A DNA stretch of 64,000 bases from Chitinophaga silvatica (GTDB taxonomy: Bacteria > Bacteroidota > Bacteroidia > Chitinophagales > Chitinophagaceae), in assembly GCF_003419895.1 (NCBI RefSeq), contig NZ_QPMM01000002.1, positions 124,001 through 188,000 of the forward strand. The letters are read 5' to 3'. The notes under the pieces are model-generated. The model did not search any database and was not told the origin of the DNA. It worked only from the letters and a program-made list of their open reading frames with translations. How positions within the stretch are numbered: position 1 is the first letter of the stretch; every line of letters begins with the position of its first letter. The translations under genes were made by a program, and so were the position numbers. Below, piece after piece: positions 46,801 to 53,325 of the stretch.

Positions 46801-48116
46801 CCTCAATGTCGCCAGGTTTGAACTTCGTTCTGGGATATCAGCCAGACAGAAAATGGTTCGATAAATTTGCTCAGAAAGGATTGGTAACTCCGGATACTAT
46901 GTTCAATATTCAGGCACAGCAGCAATATACTGTGCGCTGGGATTTACAGGCCCAATTAGAGCCGGTTAATGATTTAAGAGTTGATTTAACAATGACTAAA
47001 TCATTCACTAAAACCCATACTGAGTTATTTAAGAACCTGACAGATCCTGTAGACTTCCAGCACCTGAGCCCTTATGACGCAGGTGGATTTGAAATATCCT
47101 ACATTGCTATTAAGACAATGTTTGGAAACATTAAAACGAAGGATGGTATTTCGCAGACTTTCCGCAATTTCGAATCTTATCGTAATGAAATATCTAAACG
47201 TTTGGGTGCCTTAAACCCTTACAATAAAGATCCGGGTGTTCCATCTACCGATCCTAAAGATCCGACATATGCGTACGGGTATACCCGTTATGCACAGGAT
47301 GTGTTGATTCCTGCATTCCTTGCTGCATACACAGGTAAAGATCCTGATAAGATTTCGTTGTTGAAACAAGGAAACGATAATGTAAAAAGTAATCCGTTTA
47401 GTAACTATATTCCAAAACCAAACTGGAGCCTGACTTATAATGGATTAACGAAGATCGAACCATTTAAGTCATTCCTTACAAACTTTACTTTAAGACATGC
47501 TTATGTTGGTTCATTAAGAATGGATTCATACAATACATCCATGTACTTTGAAGATCCGCGACTGGCTGGTTTCCCTGCCTTCAGAGATACAGTATCAGGT
47601 AATTATTATCCATACTTTATGGTGCCAAACCTGACACTTACCGAATCATTCTCTCCGCTTCTCGGTGTAGATATGACTTTCATAAATAGTCTGAATGCCA
47701 GAGTAGAATTCAGGAAAACCCGTTCACTCAGTTTAAGTCTTATCGATTATCAGCTGACAGAAGTAAAATCCAGTGAAATAATAATCGGTGGTGGATATAG
47801 AATCAGAGGTTTACAATTGCCATTTGCTGTTAATAAGAGTGGGGCGCGCAAATTGCAGAACGATCTTAATATCCGTTTGGATTTAAGTTTCAGGGATGAT
47901 AAGACAGCTAATAATCGTTTGGATGCCGATCTTGTTATTCCAACGAGCGGGCAGAAGGTAGTGGGTATTTCTCCATCTATCGACTATGTAGTAAATAACA
48001 GATTAAATCTGCGCTTCTTCTTCGACAGAAGACAGACTATTCCTGTTATTTCAACAGCATATCCTATTACCAGTACGAATGGAGGTCTTACATTCAGATT
48101 CATATTATCGCAATAA
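40845..48116 (+). CDS. sprA: Type IX secretion translocon protein SprA (Sov)
   Basis: Giant outer-membrane beta-barrel (2423 aa) that forms the protein-conducting pore of the type IX secretion system and is needed for gliding in motile species. It starts with a signal-like segment (MARKTYYGAIAVTAIVSFLIVNTAA). Typical stretches include GSLDLTFGYQGQNIKNP, the early TNYNTQSQFDFENQVKLEY, RGSYKSTNSSEILLG and the late barrel strands up to FRFILSQ. A Gln/Asn-rich insert (around 46580-46650) is low-complexity. The start codon is TTG: an in-frame TAA lies 5 codons upstream and no ATG fits before the signal segment. Length matches SprA/Sov. Confidence 0.96.
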   Translation: MARKTYYGAIAVTAIVSFLIVNTAARNRSWDPNLLKIRPVTPDSVINGQAKIDSTGKKDTLKYPLKDRRGPNLTDKGAGSAIDLKDPSNINKTVEYDPVTKQYTVTEKIGNQYYRNPTYLSFDEFYKLQSQQSEQDYWQKRASTLGNLNQRGNGPTLYNGNNLFDRIFGGSKVDIRPQGSLDLTFGYQGQNIKNPVLVEQARRNGGFNFDMGINMNVVGKIGDKLKLLTNYNTQSQFDFENQVKLEYTGYNDEIIKKIEAGNVSFPLRSTLISGIQSLFGVKTQLQFGRLTVTSVLSNQKSQKQNMMLKGGTQVQDYNIRADEYEDNRHFLLAQFFRDTFNYAMSNLPIIRSMANITRLEVWVTNKTGATTQTRDIVGLMDLAEYKPYNQSIHVNTSSHLPDRGTNNLYANLISDPASRNTGTVVSRLLALGLQPVSEFEKTFARKLDSTEYIYNKQLGFISLNQQLQPDEVLAVAYQYTYNGRVYQVGEFSQDVPPDQNNSANQPVLFLKLLKATSARPVLPIWNLMMKNIYATGAYQVSKEDFRMDVYYKDPGAEGRPPSDKRYIPDAKGDYAGAPIISILGLDRLNNQLDPQPDGVFDYVEGYTINSLNGKIMFPTLEPFADGLKKAFGNDAGLEKQYLYRVLYDSIKVVAQQFPQLNRFVIRGSYKSTNSSEILLGAGITIPPGSVTVTAGGQLLRENVDYIIDYNLGRLKVINAGILNSGVPINVQFENNALFGQQVRNYFGTRLDYVINDKFSLGGTVVRMSERPYYQKVNYGEDPIKNTMVGFDANYASEWKGLNKFLDKLPNYTSTSPSTILFTGEVARLFPGHSKLVNQPGSRQGTAYIDDFEGVKSGYDLKFPATSWALASTPKGATSASGQVMFPEAEATNVLDYGKNRAKIAWYIIEPTLQLPKSPNLPVGISLDDQSDPRVRMVYQKEVFKNRSTDFGQSQLSTLDLAYYPTERGPYNFTSSNLQMDRNGLLNRPQTRWGGIMRAIDNSDFETSNIEYIEFWIQDPFIKQQNSTGGALYFNLGNVSEDILKDGKKFFENGMPDPNQDPNKIDSSKWGRFPKFQQQITQAFDNDPNIRNYQDVGYDGLKSQDEAAFYHEYMDTLRMNFGGTPVYNQALKDPSNDDYKHYRDPSYNGLPILQRYKNYSNPEGNSPVSDSKSQYSSAATNIPESEDLNRDNTMNETEEYFQYRVDLKPNMQVGTNFIVDKIEADVTLPNNNKVTETWYQFKVPINQYNNKVGNIPDFKSIRFMRMFLTGFTDSVVVRFAKLELVRNQWRRYMYEVKPGDPIPIDNSTTFNSSAVNIEENSSRTPIPYVLPPGVVRQNTISTNNTTLQLNEQSLSVQVCDLKDGEIRALYKTLNMDMRQYKKMQMYMHAEAMGSATGLRDGQVQAVIRIGSDFVSNYYEYRIPLKVTDWNGAKTAYDIWPERNNLELVLAQLSALKQKRNMCDSCSPLLPYPQNPVADEYGNYMTVMGNPSLGDARTMMIGILNPKDDGMPKCAEVWFDELRLSDFDEKGGYAALARVDVQLSDLGTISVSGNMHTAGFGNIDQRVNERFRDNFTQYDAAANLDLGKLLPKKVGLSIPVYAGYSQAVSNPEYDPYDLDIKLKDKIALARNRREKDSIRRDAQDFTSIKSLNFTNVRKLNLGGNGKHRLWDLENFDISYSFSQIMRHNPLIQNDMLTKHRGGVGYNYAGQPHYIEPFKRLIKTKTHWFDLVKDFNFNYVPAILSFRADVSRQFGVTRVRNVGGDVKYQLPETYNKYFTFDRYYTVKWDLTRSINFEFNAVNNARIDEPFGRLDNSEKKDTVRRNFFKGGRNTNYMHNANFTYTLPTSKFPALSWTNVSLGYSTEYRWTGASQLALYLGNAIENSQQKTLRAEFKFTELYNKSKFLRDINDPRRMNNNNQNNNNKKPNNNQQNQSTQQQTASNEISPWVKGILKPLMMLKRVGFNFNENAGTRLPGYIDSTKALGMNWASMSPGLNFVLGYQPDRKWFDKFAQKGLVTPDTMFNIQAQQQYTVRWDLQAQLEPVNDLRVDLTMTKSFTKTHTELFKNLTDPVDFQHLSPYDAGGFEISYIAIKTMFGNIKTKDGISQTFRNFESYRNEISKRLGALNPYNKDPGVPSTDPKDPTYAYGYTRYAQDVLIPAFLAAYTGKDPDKISLLKQGNDNVKSNPFSNYIPKPNWSLTYNGLTKIEPFKSFLTNFTLRHAYVGSLRMDSYNTSMYFEDPRLAGFPAFRDTVSGNYYPYFMVPNLTLTESFSPLLGVDMTFINSLNARVEFRKTRSLSLSLIDYQLTEVKSSEIIIGGGYRIRGLQLPFAVNKSGARKLQNDLNIRLDLSFRDDKTANNRLDADLVIPTSGQKVVGISPSIDYVVNNRLNLRFFFDRRQTIPVISTAYPITSTNGGLTFRFILSQ

Positions 48117-48138
48117 TAATTGTGTAAAAATCATAATA

Positions 48139-48178
48139 AATGCCGGGGCGAATTTTATTGCTCCGGCATTTTTTCTTT
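48139..48178 (+). terminator. Terminator after sprA
   Basis: AATGCCGG (48139-48146) pairs with CCGGCATT (48163-48170), extended inward by GC pairs, and is followed by TTTTTC. Confidence 0.82.
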
Positions 48179-48207
48179 GTGGTTTTGCTTGAAATGAATT
48201 AGGTTTG
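48176..48207 (+). promoter_or_regulatory. Promoter for the TonB receptor operon
   Basis: TTTG (48176-48179) and TAGGTTTG (48200-48207) are separated by 20 bp and match the Bacteroidetes -33/-7 consensus exactly. Transcription would start at or next to the GTG at 48212, implying a leaderless or very short leader mRNA. Confidence 0.55.
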
Positions 48208-48211
48208 CGGC

Positions 48212-48583
48212 GTGAAACTCATTCCAATTATATGCATATTCATGGGGCTTTTGCTGCAAAACTTCAGCAAAAGCGTTATTGTTTTGCAATACTGGGCAAA
48301 TGAGACCTATATCGCGAACAATCTTTGTGAAAACAGAGATAAACCCCAGCTGCATTGTAATGGTAAATGTCACCTGAAGAAAGAGCTTGAAAAAGACACC
48401 CAACAAGAGAAAAGTAATAGCAACAGCAAAGAGAAATTTGAAGTGATGTTTGTAGAGAATGTTCCGGTTTTTGAGAGCATTTCTTTTGAAGAACATACCA
48501 CTAAATTTGCTGGATATCAAGACCCCATCTTCATTATTCCTGTATTTTCCATTTTCCATCCACCGCAGGTAGTAGTTGCATAA
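48212..48583 (+). CDS. Small Cys-rich exported or membrane protein preceding a TonB receptor
   Basis: 123-aa protein of no named function. The N-terminus (MKLIPIICIFMGLLLQNFSKSVIVLQYW) is hydrophobic and may be a signal or anchor. It is followed by NLCENRDKPQLHCNGKCHLKKELEKD, a Cys pattern C-x8-C-x3-C that looks like a metal or redox site, then a charged segment and a C-terminal HPPQ. Similar small proteins occur before TonB-dependent receptors in Bacteroidetes. The start is GTG; an ATG at residue 11 is an alternative. It heads a three-gene operon. A metal-related role is inferred only. Confidence 0.75.
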   Translation: MKLIPIICIFMGLLLQNFSKSVIVLQYWANETYIANNLCENRDKPQLHCNGKCHLKKELEKDTQQEKSNSNSKEKFEVMFVENVPVFESISFEEHTTKFAGYQDPIFIIPVFSIFHPPQVVVA

Positions 48584-48650
48584 ACATTATGACCTTACTA
48601 TCTAACCACTGTTCGTATTAAAAGTACGAATCAGGCTACTTATTACGCAC

Positions 48651-50930
48651 ATGAGACAATGTTGTTTACTCATCATTGCTTGTATGACTGTACTATGCAG
48701 TTATGCACAGCAGATACATGGGCGTGTGGCTGATGCACAAACCAGGGAAGCATTACCCGGGGTTTCGGTACGGCTATGCCATGCCCCTAACGGAAGCACT
48801 ACTAATTCGGCTGGAAAATTTGATTTATCAGCAACACCCGGCGATTCAATTGAACTATCCTATATGGGATATATAGGCTTGAAAATGCCTGCAGGAGAGG
48901 TTTCTGCAAAGAGTGTAATCTATCTTCAACCTTCTTCTACCAATCTTAATGAAATTATTATTTCATCTGCAAGAGATCAGCAACCCCGTACTTCAGCCCC
49001 TGTTGCTATTAGTACGGTATCCTCACAACAGCTGAATGAAGCAAAGCCTACTACTCTGGATCAGGTTTTGAATAAAGTGAGCGGAGTGTATATGGTGGAT
49101 CTCGGGAATGAACAACATACTATGGCTATTAGACAGCCAATAGGATATAAAAGCTTATTCCTTTACCTGGAAGATGGAATTCCTATCAGAACCATCGGGG
49201 ATTTCAACCATAATGCACTGATAGAAATTAATATGGCCGCACTCCGGAATATAGAGGTAATAAGAGGACCGGCTTCTTCCCTTTATGGAAGTGAAGCAGT
49301 TGGCGGAGCTATTAATTTTATTACAAGTGCCCCTGCTTTAGTGCCCACAGCTAAAGTACAGCTGGAAGGAAGCAACTGGGGATATAGAAGGGCAGATGTG
49401 AACATCTCCGGCACTTCCGGAAAAGTAGGTTATGTATTTGGTGGGTACTATGCTAATCAGCATAACGGATATATGGATCATAGCGATTTTCATAAGCTGG
49501 CCTTAACGGGAAAAATTGTTTACCAGCTTAATGATCGTAATAAATGGACCAATGCTATTTCGTATGTCGATTACCAGACAGACCAGATCGGGGGATTGGA
49601 CAGTGCACATTTCTATGCCAGAGACTATAAGAACTTTCAGACTTTTACATATAGAAAAGTAAATTCTCTACGTATCAGAAGTACCTGGGATCATACGTGG
49701 AACAAATCTAACTATACATCCTTTACGGCATTTTTCAGAAATAATACAATTGGTCAGAATCCTTTTTATGCTATTAAGGATATCAGAGGCACCTTAAATG
49801 CCAATGGGCAAATCAATAGCGATGGCTTTAATAGTTATGGAATTATTATACAACACAAGAAACAATTCAACTGGAAGCAGGCAGCCCTGATTGCCGGTGT
49901 AAGCGCCGATTATAGCCCGGCTTCTTTCTGGGCCGACTATATAAATATTACGAAAGATGCTGATGGATATTACAGAAGTTTTGTGAGAACAGATTCTGCA
50001 CTTACAAACTATAATGTGGGATTATTTAACAGTGCCGCATATACGCAGTTTGAATTTGTACCTGTTGAAAGGTTGAAAGTATTGGCGGCAGTGAGATATG
50101 ACAGAATGGATTATAATTTCACCAATCATCTTACACCTTCTGCATATACCGGAGCGCCTAGTGAAAGAAATAATTTTAATGCGCTTACCCCAAAAGTAGG
50201 GTTAACCTATGATCTGATGAATAACCGGGGATTGTATGCTAATTACAGCGTGGGTTTTGCACCACCAAATATTTCCGAATTATATACAGGGGTAAAAGTA
50301 CCGGTACTGAAACCTGCTACCTACTATAACTACGAAGTGGGTGGTTGGCTTGGGTTTGCAGATTCAAAAGGCTATATAGATGTTAGTGCCTATTATATGA
50401 AGGGTAGTAACGAAATTATAAGTGTCAGAAATGCAGATGGGTCTTATGAGAATAGAAATACCGGCGCTACTTCGCATAAGGGGATTGAATGGAATGTAAA
50501 GTACACGCCTATACGTAGTTTGTTTGTGAGAACCAGCGGTACTTACGCCATCCATTTATTTAAGGCATATGCCGATGGAACAAAAGTATATACTGATAAC
50601 CAAATGAGCGGAGCACCTCGCTGGATCACCAATACTGAAATTACCTGGAAACCTCAGTTGATAAAAGGGTTTAGGATTGGAGCTGAATGGCAGCATTTGG
50701 GAAATTATTTTATGGACCCGGCAAATACATTGAAGTATGGCGGCTACGATTTATTTAATGCACGAATTGGCTATGAGTGGAAGGGATTTGAAACATGGAT
50801 TAATGCAATGAATCTGGGCGATAAACTTTATGCAACAACTGCAGAAAAATCTGCGTATGGTGCAACATACAGGGTAGGGCCGCGTCAGACATTTAACTTT
50901 GGGATAGCTTACACTTTTACCGGTAAATAA
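48651..50930 (+). CDS. TonB-dependent outer-membrane receptor with N-terminal CarboxypepD_reg-like domain
   Basis: 759-aa outer-membrane active transporter. Signal peptide MRQCCLLIIACMTVLCSYA; then a carboxypeptidase regulatory-like domain (about 20-100, QIHGRVADAQTREALPGVSV); plug domain (about 115-225, with IEVIRGPASSLYGSEAVGGAINFIT); and a 22-strand barrel ending FNFGIAYTFTGK. It is shorter than SusC-type receptors and has no SusD partner, so it resembles siderophore, haem or metal receptors (FepA/CirA-like) rather than glycan importers. The substrate is not known. The next gene begins 9 bp after its stop. Confidence 0.92.
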   Translation: MRQCCLLIIACMTVLCSYAQQIHGRVADAQTREALPGVSVRLCHAPNGSTTNSAGKFDLSATPGDSIELSYMGYIGLKMPAGEVSAKSVIYLQPSSTNLNEIIISSARDQQPRTSAPVAISTVSSQQLNEAKPTTLDQVLNKVSGVYMVDLGNEQHTMAIRQPIGYKSLFLYLEDGIPIRTIGDFNHNALIEINMAALRNIEVIRGPASSLYGSEAVGGAINFITSAPALVPTAKVQLEGSNWGYRRADVNISGTSGKVGYVFGGYYANQHNGYMDHSDFHKLALTGKIVYQLNDRNKWTNAISYVDYQTDQIGGLDSAHFYARDYKNFQTFTYRKVNSLRIRSTWDHTWNKSNYTSFTAFFRNNTIGQNPFYAIKDIRGTLNANGQINSDGFNSYGIIIQHKKQFNWKQAALIAGVSADYSPASFWADYINITKDADGYYRSFVRTDSALTNYNVGLFNSAAYTQFEFVPVERLKVLAAVRYDRMDYNFTNHLTPSAYTGAPSERNNFNALTPKVGLTYDLMNNRGLYANYSVGFAPPNISELYTGVKVPVLKPATYYNYEVGGWLGFADSKGYIDVSAYYMKGSNEIISVRNADGSYENRNTGATSHKGIEWNVKYTPIRSLFVRTSGTYAIHLFKAYADGTKVYTDNQMSGAPRWITNTEITWKPQLIKGFRIGAEWQHLGNYFMDPANTLKYGGYDLFNARIGYEWKGFETWINAMNLGDKLYATTAEKSAYGATYRVGPRQTFNFGIAYTFTGK

Positions 50931-50939
50931 TGAATCTTG

Positions 50940-52154
50940 ATGAAGAAGTTGTTTTTTATAGTATTGATAGCATTGGGTTTCTTTGCTTGTAGGAATACCA
51001 CGGTGACAGATAACAAGTCACTAATAGTTTCGCATGTGAATAAAGATGCTTCCTGTCCTTATTTTACGAAAACTGCTCAGGGCTTACCTGTAGTAAGTTG
51101 GATAGAGACCGATAGTGCTGCAGAAACCGGAATGATGTATTATGCAGTTTTTGATTCTGGTAGCTTGAATTTTAATGCACCAATTGCTATACCTACATCT
51201 GCAGGTGTGGTACCACATGACGAGAACCTACCTAAAATACTCTTTAAGCCAGATAATGTTGTGATTGCAGTTTTTGGTGTAGAGACCAACGATGTAAGAA
51301 ATAAATATGCCGGCAAAGTGTTGTATACCCAATCTACTGATGGAGGAAAAACCTGGCAGGAGGCCATTCCATTGGTCAATGATACTGCCGGGTATGATCA
51401 GCGCTATTTTGATGTAGCCTTATTACATAATGGTGATGGAGCTGTTGTTTGGTTAGATAATAGAAAAACAACTTCTGATGAAGGTTCTTCCCTTTATTAT
51501 GCACAGGCCAGGGGAGAGGAAGGATTCAGGAATGAGAGGAGAATTGCAACCAGGATTTGCCAATGTTGTCGTACCCGCTTATACGTTACTCCGCAAGGAG
51601 ATATTCATACTGTATACAGAGCTATCTTAAATGATTCTATTCGTGATATGGTACATCAGTTATCCACAGATGGGGGAAACGTATTTTCTGACCCTGTAAG
51701 AATCAGTGCCGATAACTGGGTAGTTCGTGGATGCCCACATACAGGGCCCACGCTTACTTCAAATAGTGAAGGCTTGCATTTTGCATGGTTTACAATGGGA
51801 AATGGCCAGGGGGCATTCTATTGTCGATCTACCGACCAGGGTAAGACTTACACAAAGAAACAGTCGTTGAGTGATGCTCCTATGGCAAAGCATCCGCAGA
51901 TTGCATCGATTCAGGACAATTTGTTATTGGTTTGGGATGAACCGGTGGCCTATAAACAAAGTTTTAATAGCAGGATAGGATTTCAGGTTAGGAAACCTGA
52001 TGGAACAATATTTAATAAAGGAGTATTAACAGATAGTACTACCTATTCGAGTTACCCGGTGATTGGAAGTCATGGAAGTACGGCGTTAGTGGCTTATAAG
52101 CAAATAAAAGATGGAAAGGGGGAGATTGTGGTGAAGACAGTGAAGGCGGATTAA
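50940..52154 (+). CDS. BNR/sialidase-fold lipoprotein with a CQCC motif
   Basis: 404-aa predicted lipoprotein. The signal MKKLFFIVLIALGFFAC has its lipobox Cys at residue 17. Asp-box repeats of the sialidase/BNR propeller are visible: STDGGKTWQEA, STDGGNVFSDP and STDQGKTYTKK. The sialidase arginine triad and RIP motif are not evident, so it is probably not a sialidase. Cys/His motifs RICQCCRTRLYV and VRGCPHTGPTL could bind a metal. The ATG at 50940 is preferred over a TTG at 50937. It closes the operon with the TonB receptor and likely acts at the cell surface or periplasm. Confidence 0.8.
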   Translation: MKKLFFIVLIALGFFACRNTTVTDNKSLIVSHVNKDASCPYFTKTAQGLPVVSWIETDSAAETGMMYYAVFDSGSLNFNAPIAIPTSAGVVPHDENLPKILFKPDNVVIAVFGVETNDVRNKYAGKVLYTQSTDGGKTWQEAIPLVNDTAGYDQRYFDVALLHNGDGAVVWLDNRKTTSDEGSSLYYAQARGEEGFRNERRIATRICQCCRTRLYVTPQGDIHTVYRAILNDSIRDMVHQLSTDGGNVFSDPVRISADNWVVRGCPHTGPTLTSNSEGLHFAWFTMGNGQGAFYCRSTDQGKTYTKKQSLSDAPMAKHPQIASIQDNLLLVWDEPVAYKQSFNSRIGFQVRKPDGTIFNKGVLTDSTTYSSYPVIGSHGSTALVAYKQIKDGKGEIVVKTVKAD

Positions 52155-52170
52155 CAACTCTTATAAATGT

Positions 52171-52215
52171 TTTGGGATTTAGCCAACTAATATAATTAGT
52201 TCGCTAAATCCCAAA
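52171..52215. terminator. Hairpin after the TonB receptor operon
   Basis: TTTGGGATTTAGC (52171-52183) pairs perfectly with GCTAAATCCCAAA (52203-52215), and AACTAA/TTAGTT extends the stem inward after one mismatch. No long T-run follows, so it is a terminator-like structure serving either strand. Confidence 0.6.
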
Positions 52216-52227
52216 TCTTGTAGTCTC

Positions 52228-52389
52228 TCAGTTGTAACCCAGTGAATAGGATTCCTGACCGCCCCAATTTTTCCCTGAGGCCCAACGGCCATAATTTCCT
52301 TTTCTGGAGTTACCGAAGTAGAAGCGCCATCCTGCTTTCCACCTTGGGTAATACAGGCGTAGCAAGTACACAGTGATAAATGTAAGCAT
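52228..52389 (-). CDS. Possible small Gly/Trp/Tyr-rich peptide (53 aa)
   Basis: An ATG-to-TGA frame of 53 codons. The N-terminal half is hydrophobic (MLTFITVYLLRLYY) and the C-terminal half is rich in Gly, Asn, Ser, Trp and Tyr (NSRKGNYGRWASGKNWGG, ending SLGYN). It ends 12 nt before a strong hairpin. An in-frame stop lies a few codons before the ATG and no Shine-Dalgarno is seen. The peptide is not recognised. It may be a real small gene, the remnant of a longer gene, or chance. Confidence 0.3.
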   Translation of the reverse strand: MLTFITVYLLRLYYPRWKAGWRFYFGNSRKGNYGRWASGKNWGGQESYSLGYN

Positions 52390-52539
52390 AGGGATATGGT
52401 TTCAAGTTATTGGATAGTTCTAGTCTAGTTAGATTAATGGCATAGATCTCCCTCCAAAGCACAGTATGGGCGAAAGATATATAATAGTTTTCAAATATAA
52501 AATTTATCCCCAATGCACAGTATCACATAAATGTGTTAT
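52390..52539. other. Rest of the intergenic stretch between the CQCC lipoprotein and SDR genes
   Basis: AT-rich. On the minus strand TATATTTG (52499-52492) fits the -7 element but lacks a well-placed -33 partner. A GGAGGGAG sequence precedes a 4-codon frame only. Nothing else is recognisable. Confidence 0.35.
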
Positions 52540-53295
52540 TTATTTTCTTTCGGTATAATAAGCGTTGGCTTGTTGAATTGGTGTCATTACCAGATCGTTT
52601 ATACATACATGAGGGGGAAGGGTAGTGCAATAGTAAACAACATCTGCAACATCCTGGGCCGATAAGGGAATCATACCATCATAAACGGCTTTGGCTTTAT
52701 CTTCATTTCCCTTGAACCGTACCATGGAGAACTCGGTTTCGGCGGCACCCGGGTGTACGGCGGTAACCTTAATATGATAGGGTAAAAGATCTATTCTCAT
52801 GCCTTGGGTAATAGCATCTACGGCCGCTTTGGTTGCGCAATAGACACTCCCTTTCGCATATACGATTTTGGCAGCGGTAGATCCGATATTGATAATATGT
52901 CCGCTGGTCCTGGATGTCATCCAGGGCATTACCACGTGCGATACATACAAAAGCCCTTTAATATTGGTATCGATCATTGCATTCCAATCGTCCGGGTCGG
53001 CCTTCTCGATGGGGTCTAAACCGGCAGCCAGGCCTGCATTATTGATCAGAATATCTACCTTCTTCCATTCTTCCGGGATATTTCCCAATATAGTATTTAC
53101 TTCCTCTTCGTTCCGAACATCGAAGTTGAGCGCCAGTACATTGATTCCAAATTCCTGGCTCAACTGGGTTTTTAATTCTTCCAACCGCTCTTTTCTGCGG
53201 CCGGTAATTATTACATCATATCCTTTTGCTGCAAAAGTAGTTGCGCAAGCCTGACCAAAACCAGCAGTAGCACCGGTAACAAGAACAATAGCCAT
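52540..53295 (-). CDS. Short-chain dehydrogenase/reductase (YdfG-like)
   Basis: 251-aa classical SDR. The cofactor loop is TGATAGFGQACA (TGxxxGxG) near residues 7-18, with GRRKERL suggesting NADP(H); NNAG, the catalytic Ser in NIGSTAA, and YCATK (YxxxK) are all present. HPGAAETEF is similar to the YdfG/serine or 3-hydroxy-acid dehydrogenase group, which oxidises L-allo-threonine, serine and related 3-hydroxy acids. Substrate is inferred. It lies 30 bp downstream of a cargo gene on the same strand. Confidence 0.9.
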   Translation of the reverse strand: MAIVLVTGATAGFGQACATTFAAKGYDVIITGRRKERLEELKTQLSQEFGINVLALNFDVRNEEEVNTILGNIPEEWKKVDILINNAGLAAGLDPIEKADPDDWNAMIDTNIKGLLYVSHVVMPWMTSRTSGHIINIGSTAAKIVYAKGSVYCATKAAVDAITQGMRIDLLPYHIKVTAVHPGAAETEFSMVRFKGNEDKAKAVYDGMIPLSAQDVADVVYYCTTLPPHVCINDLVMTPIQQANAYYTERK

Positions 53296-53325
53296 GAAAC
53301 AATTTTTTATGCAATTTACTAAGGA

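Noticed and set aside
48155..48559. A 134-codon minus-strand frame opposite the Cys-rich small protein
   Set aside because: The plus strand has the promoter, the operon context and the conserved Cys motif; the minus frame has no context.
52310..52513. A 67-codon minus-strand frame before the SDR gene
   Set aside because: It needs a TTG start, looks like random coding and overlaps the better-looking 53-codon frame.
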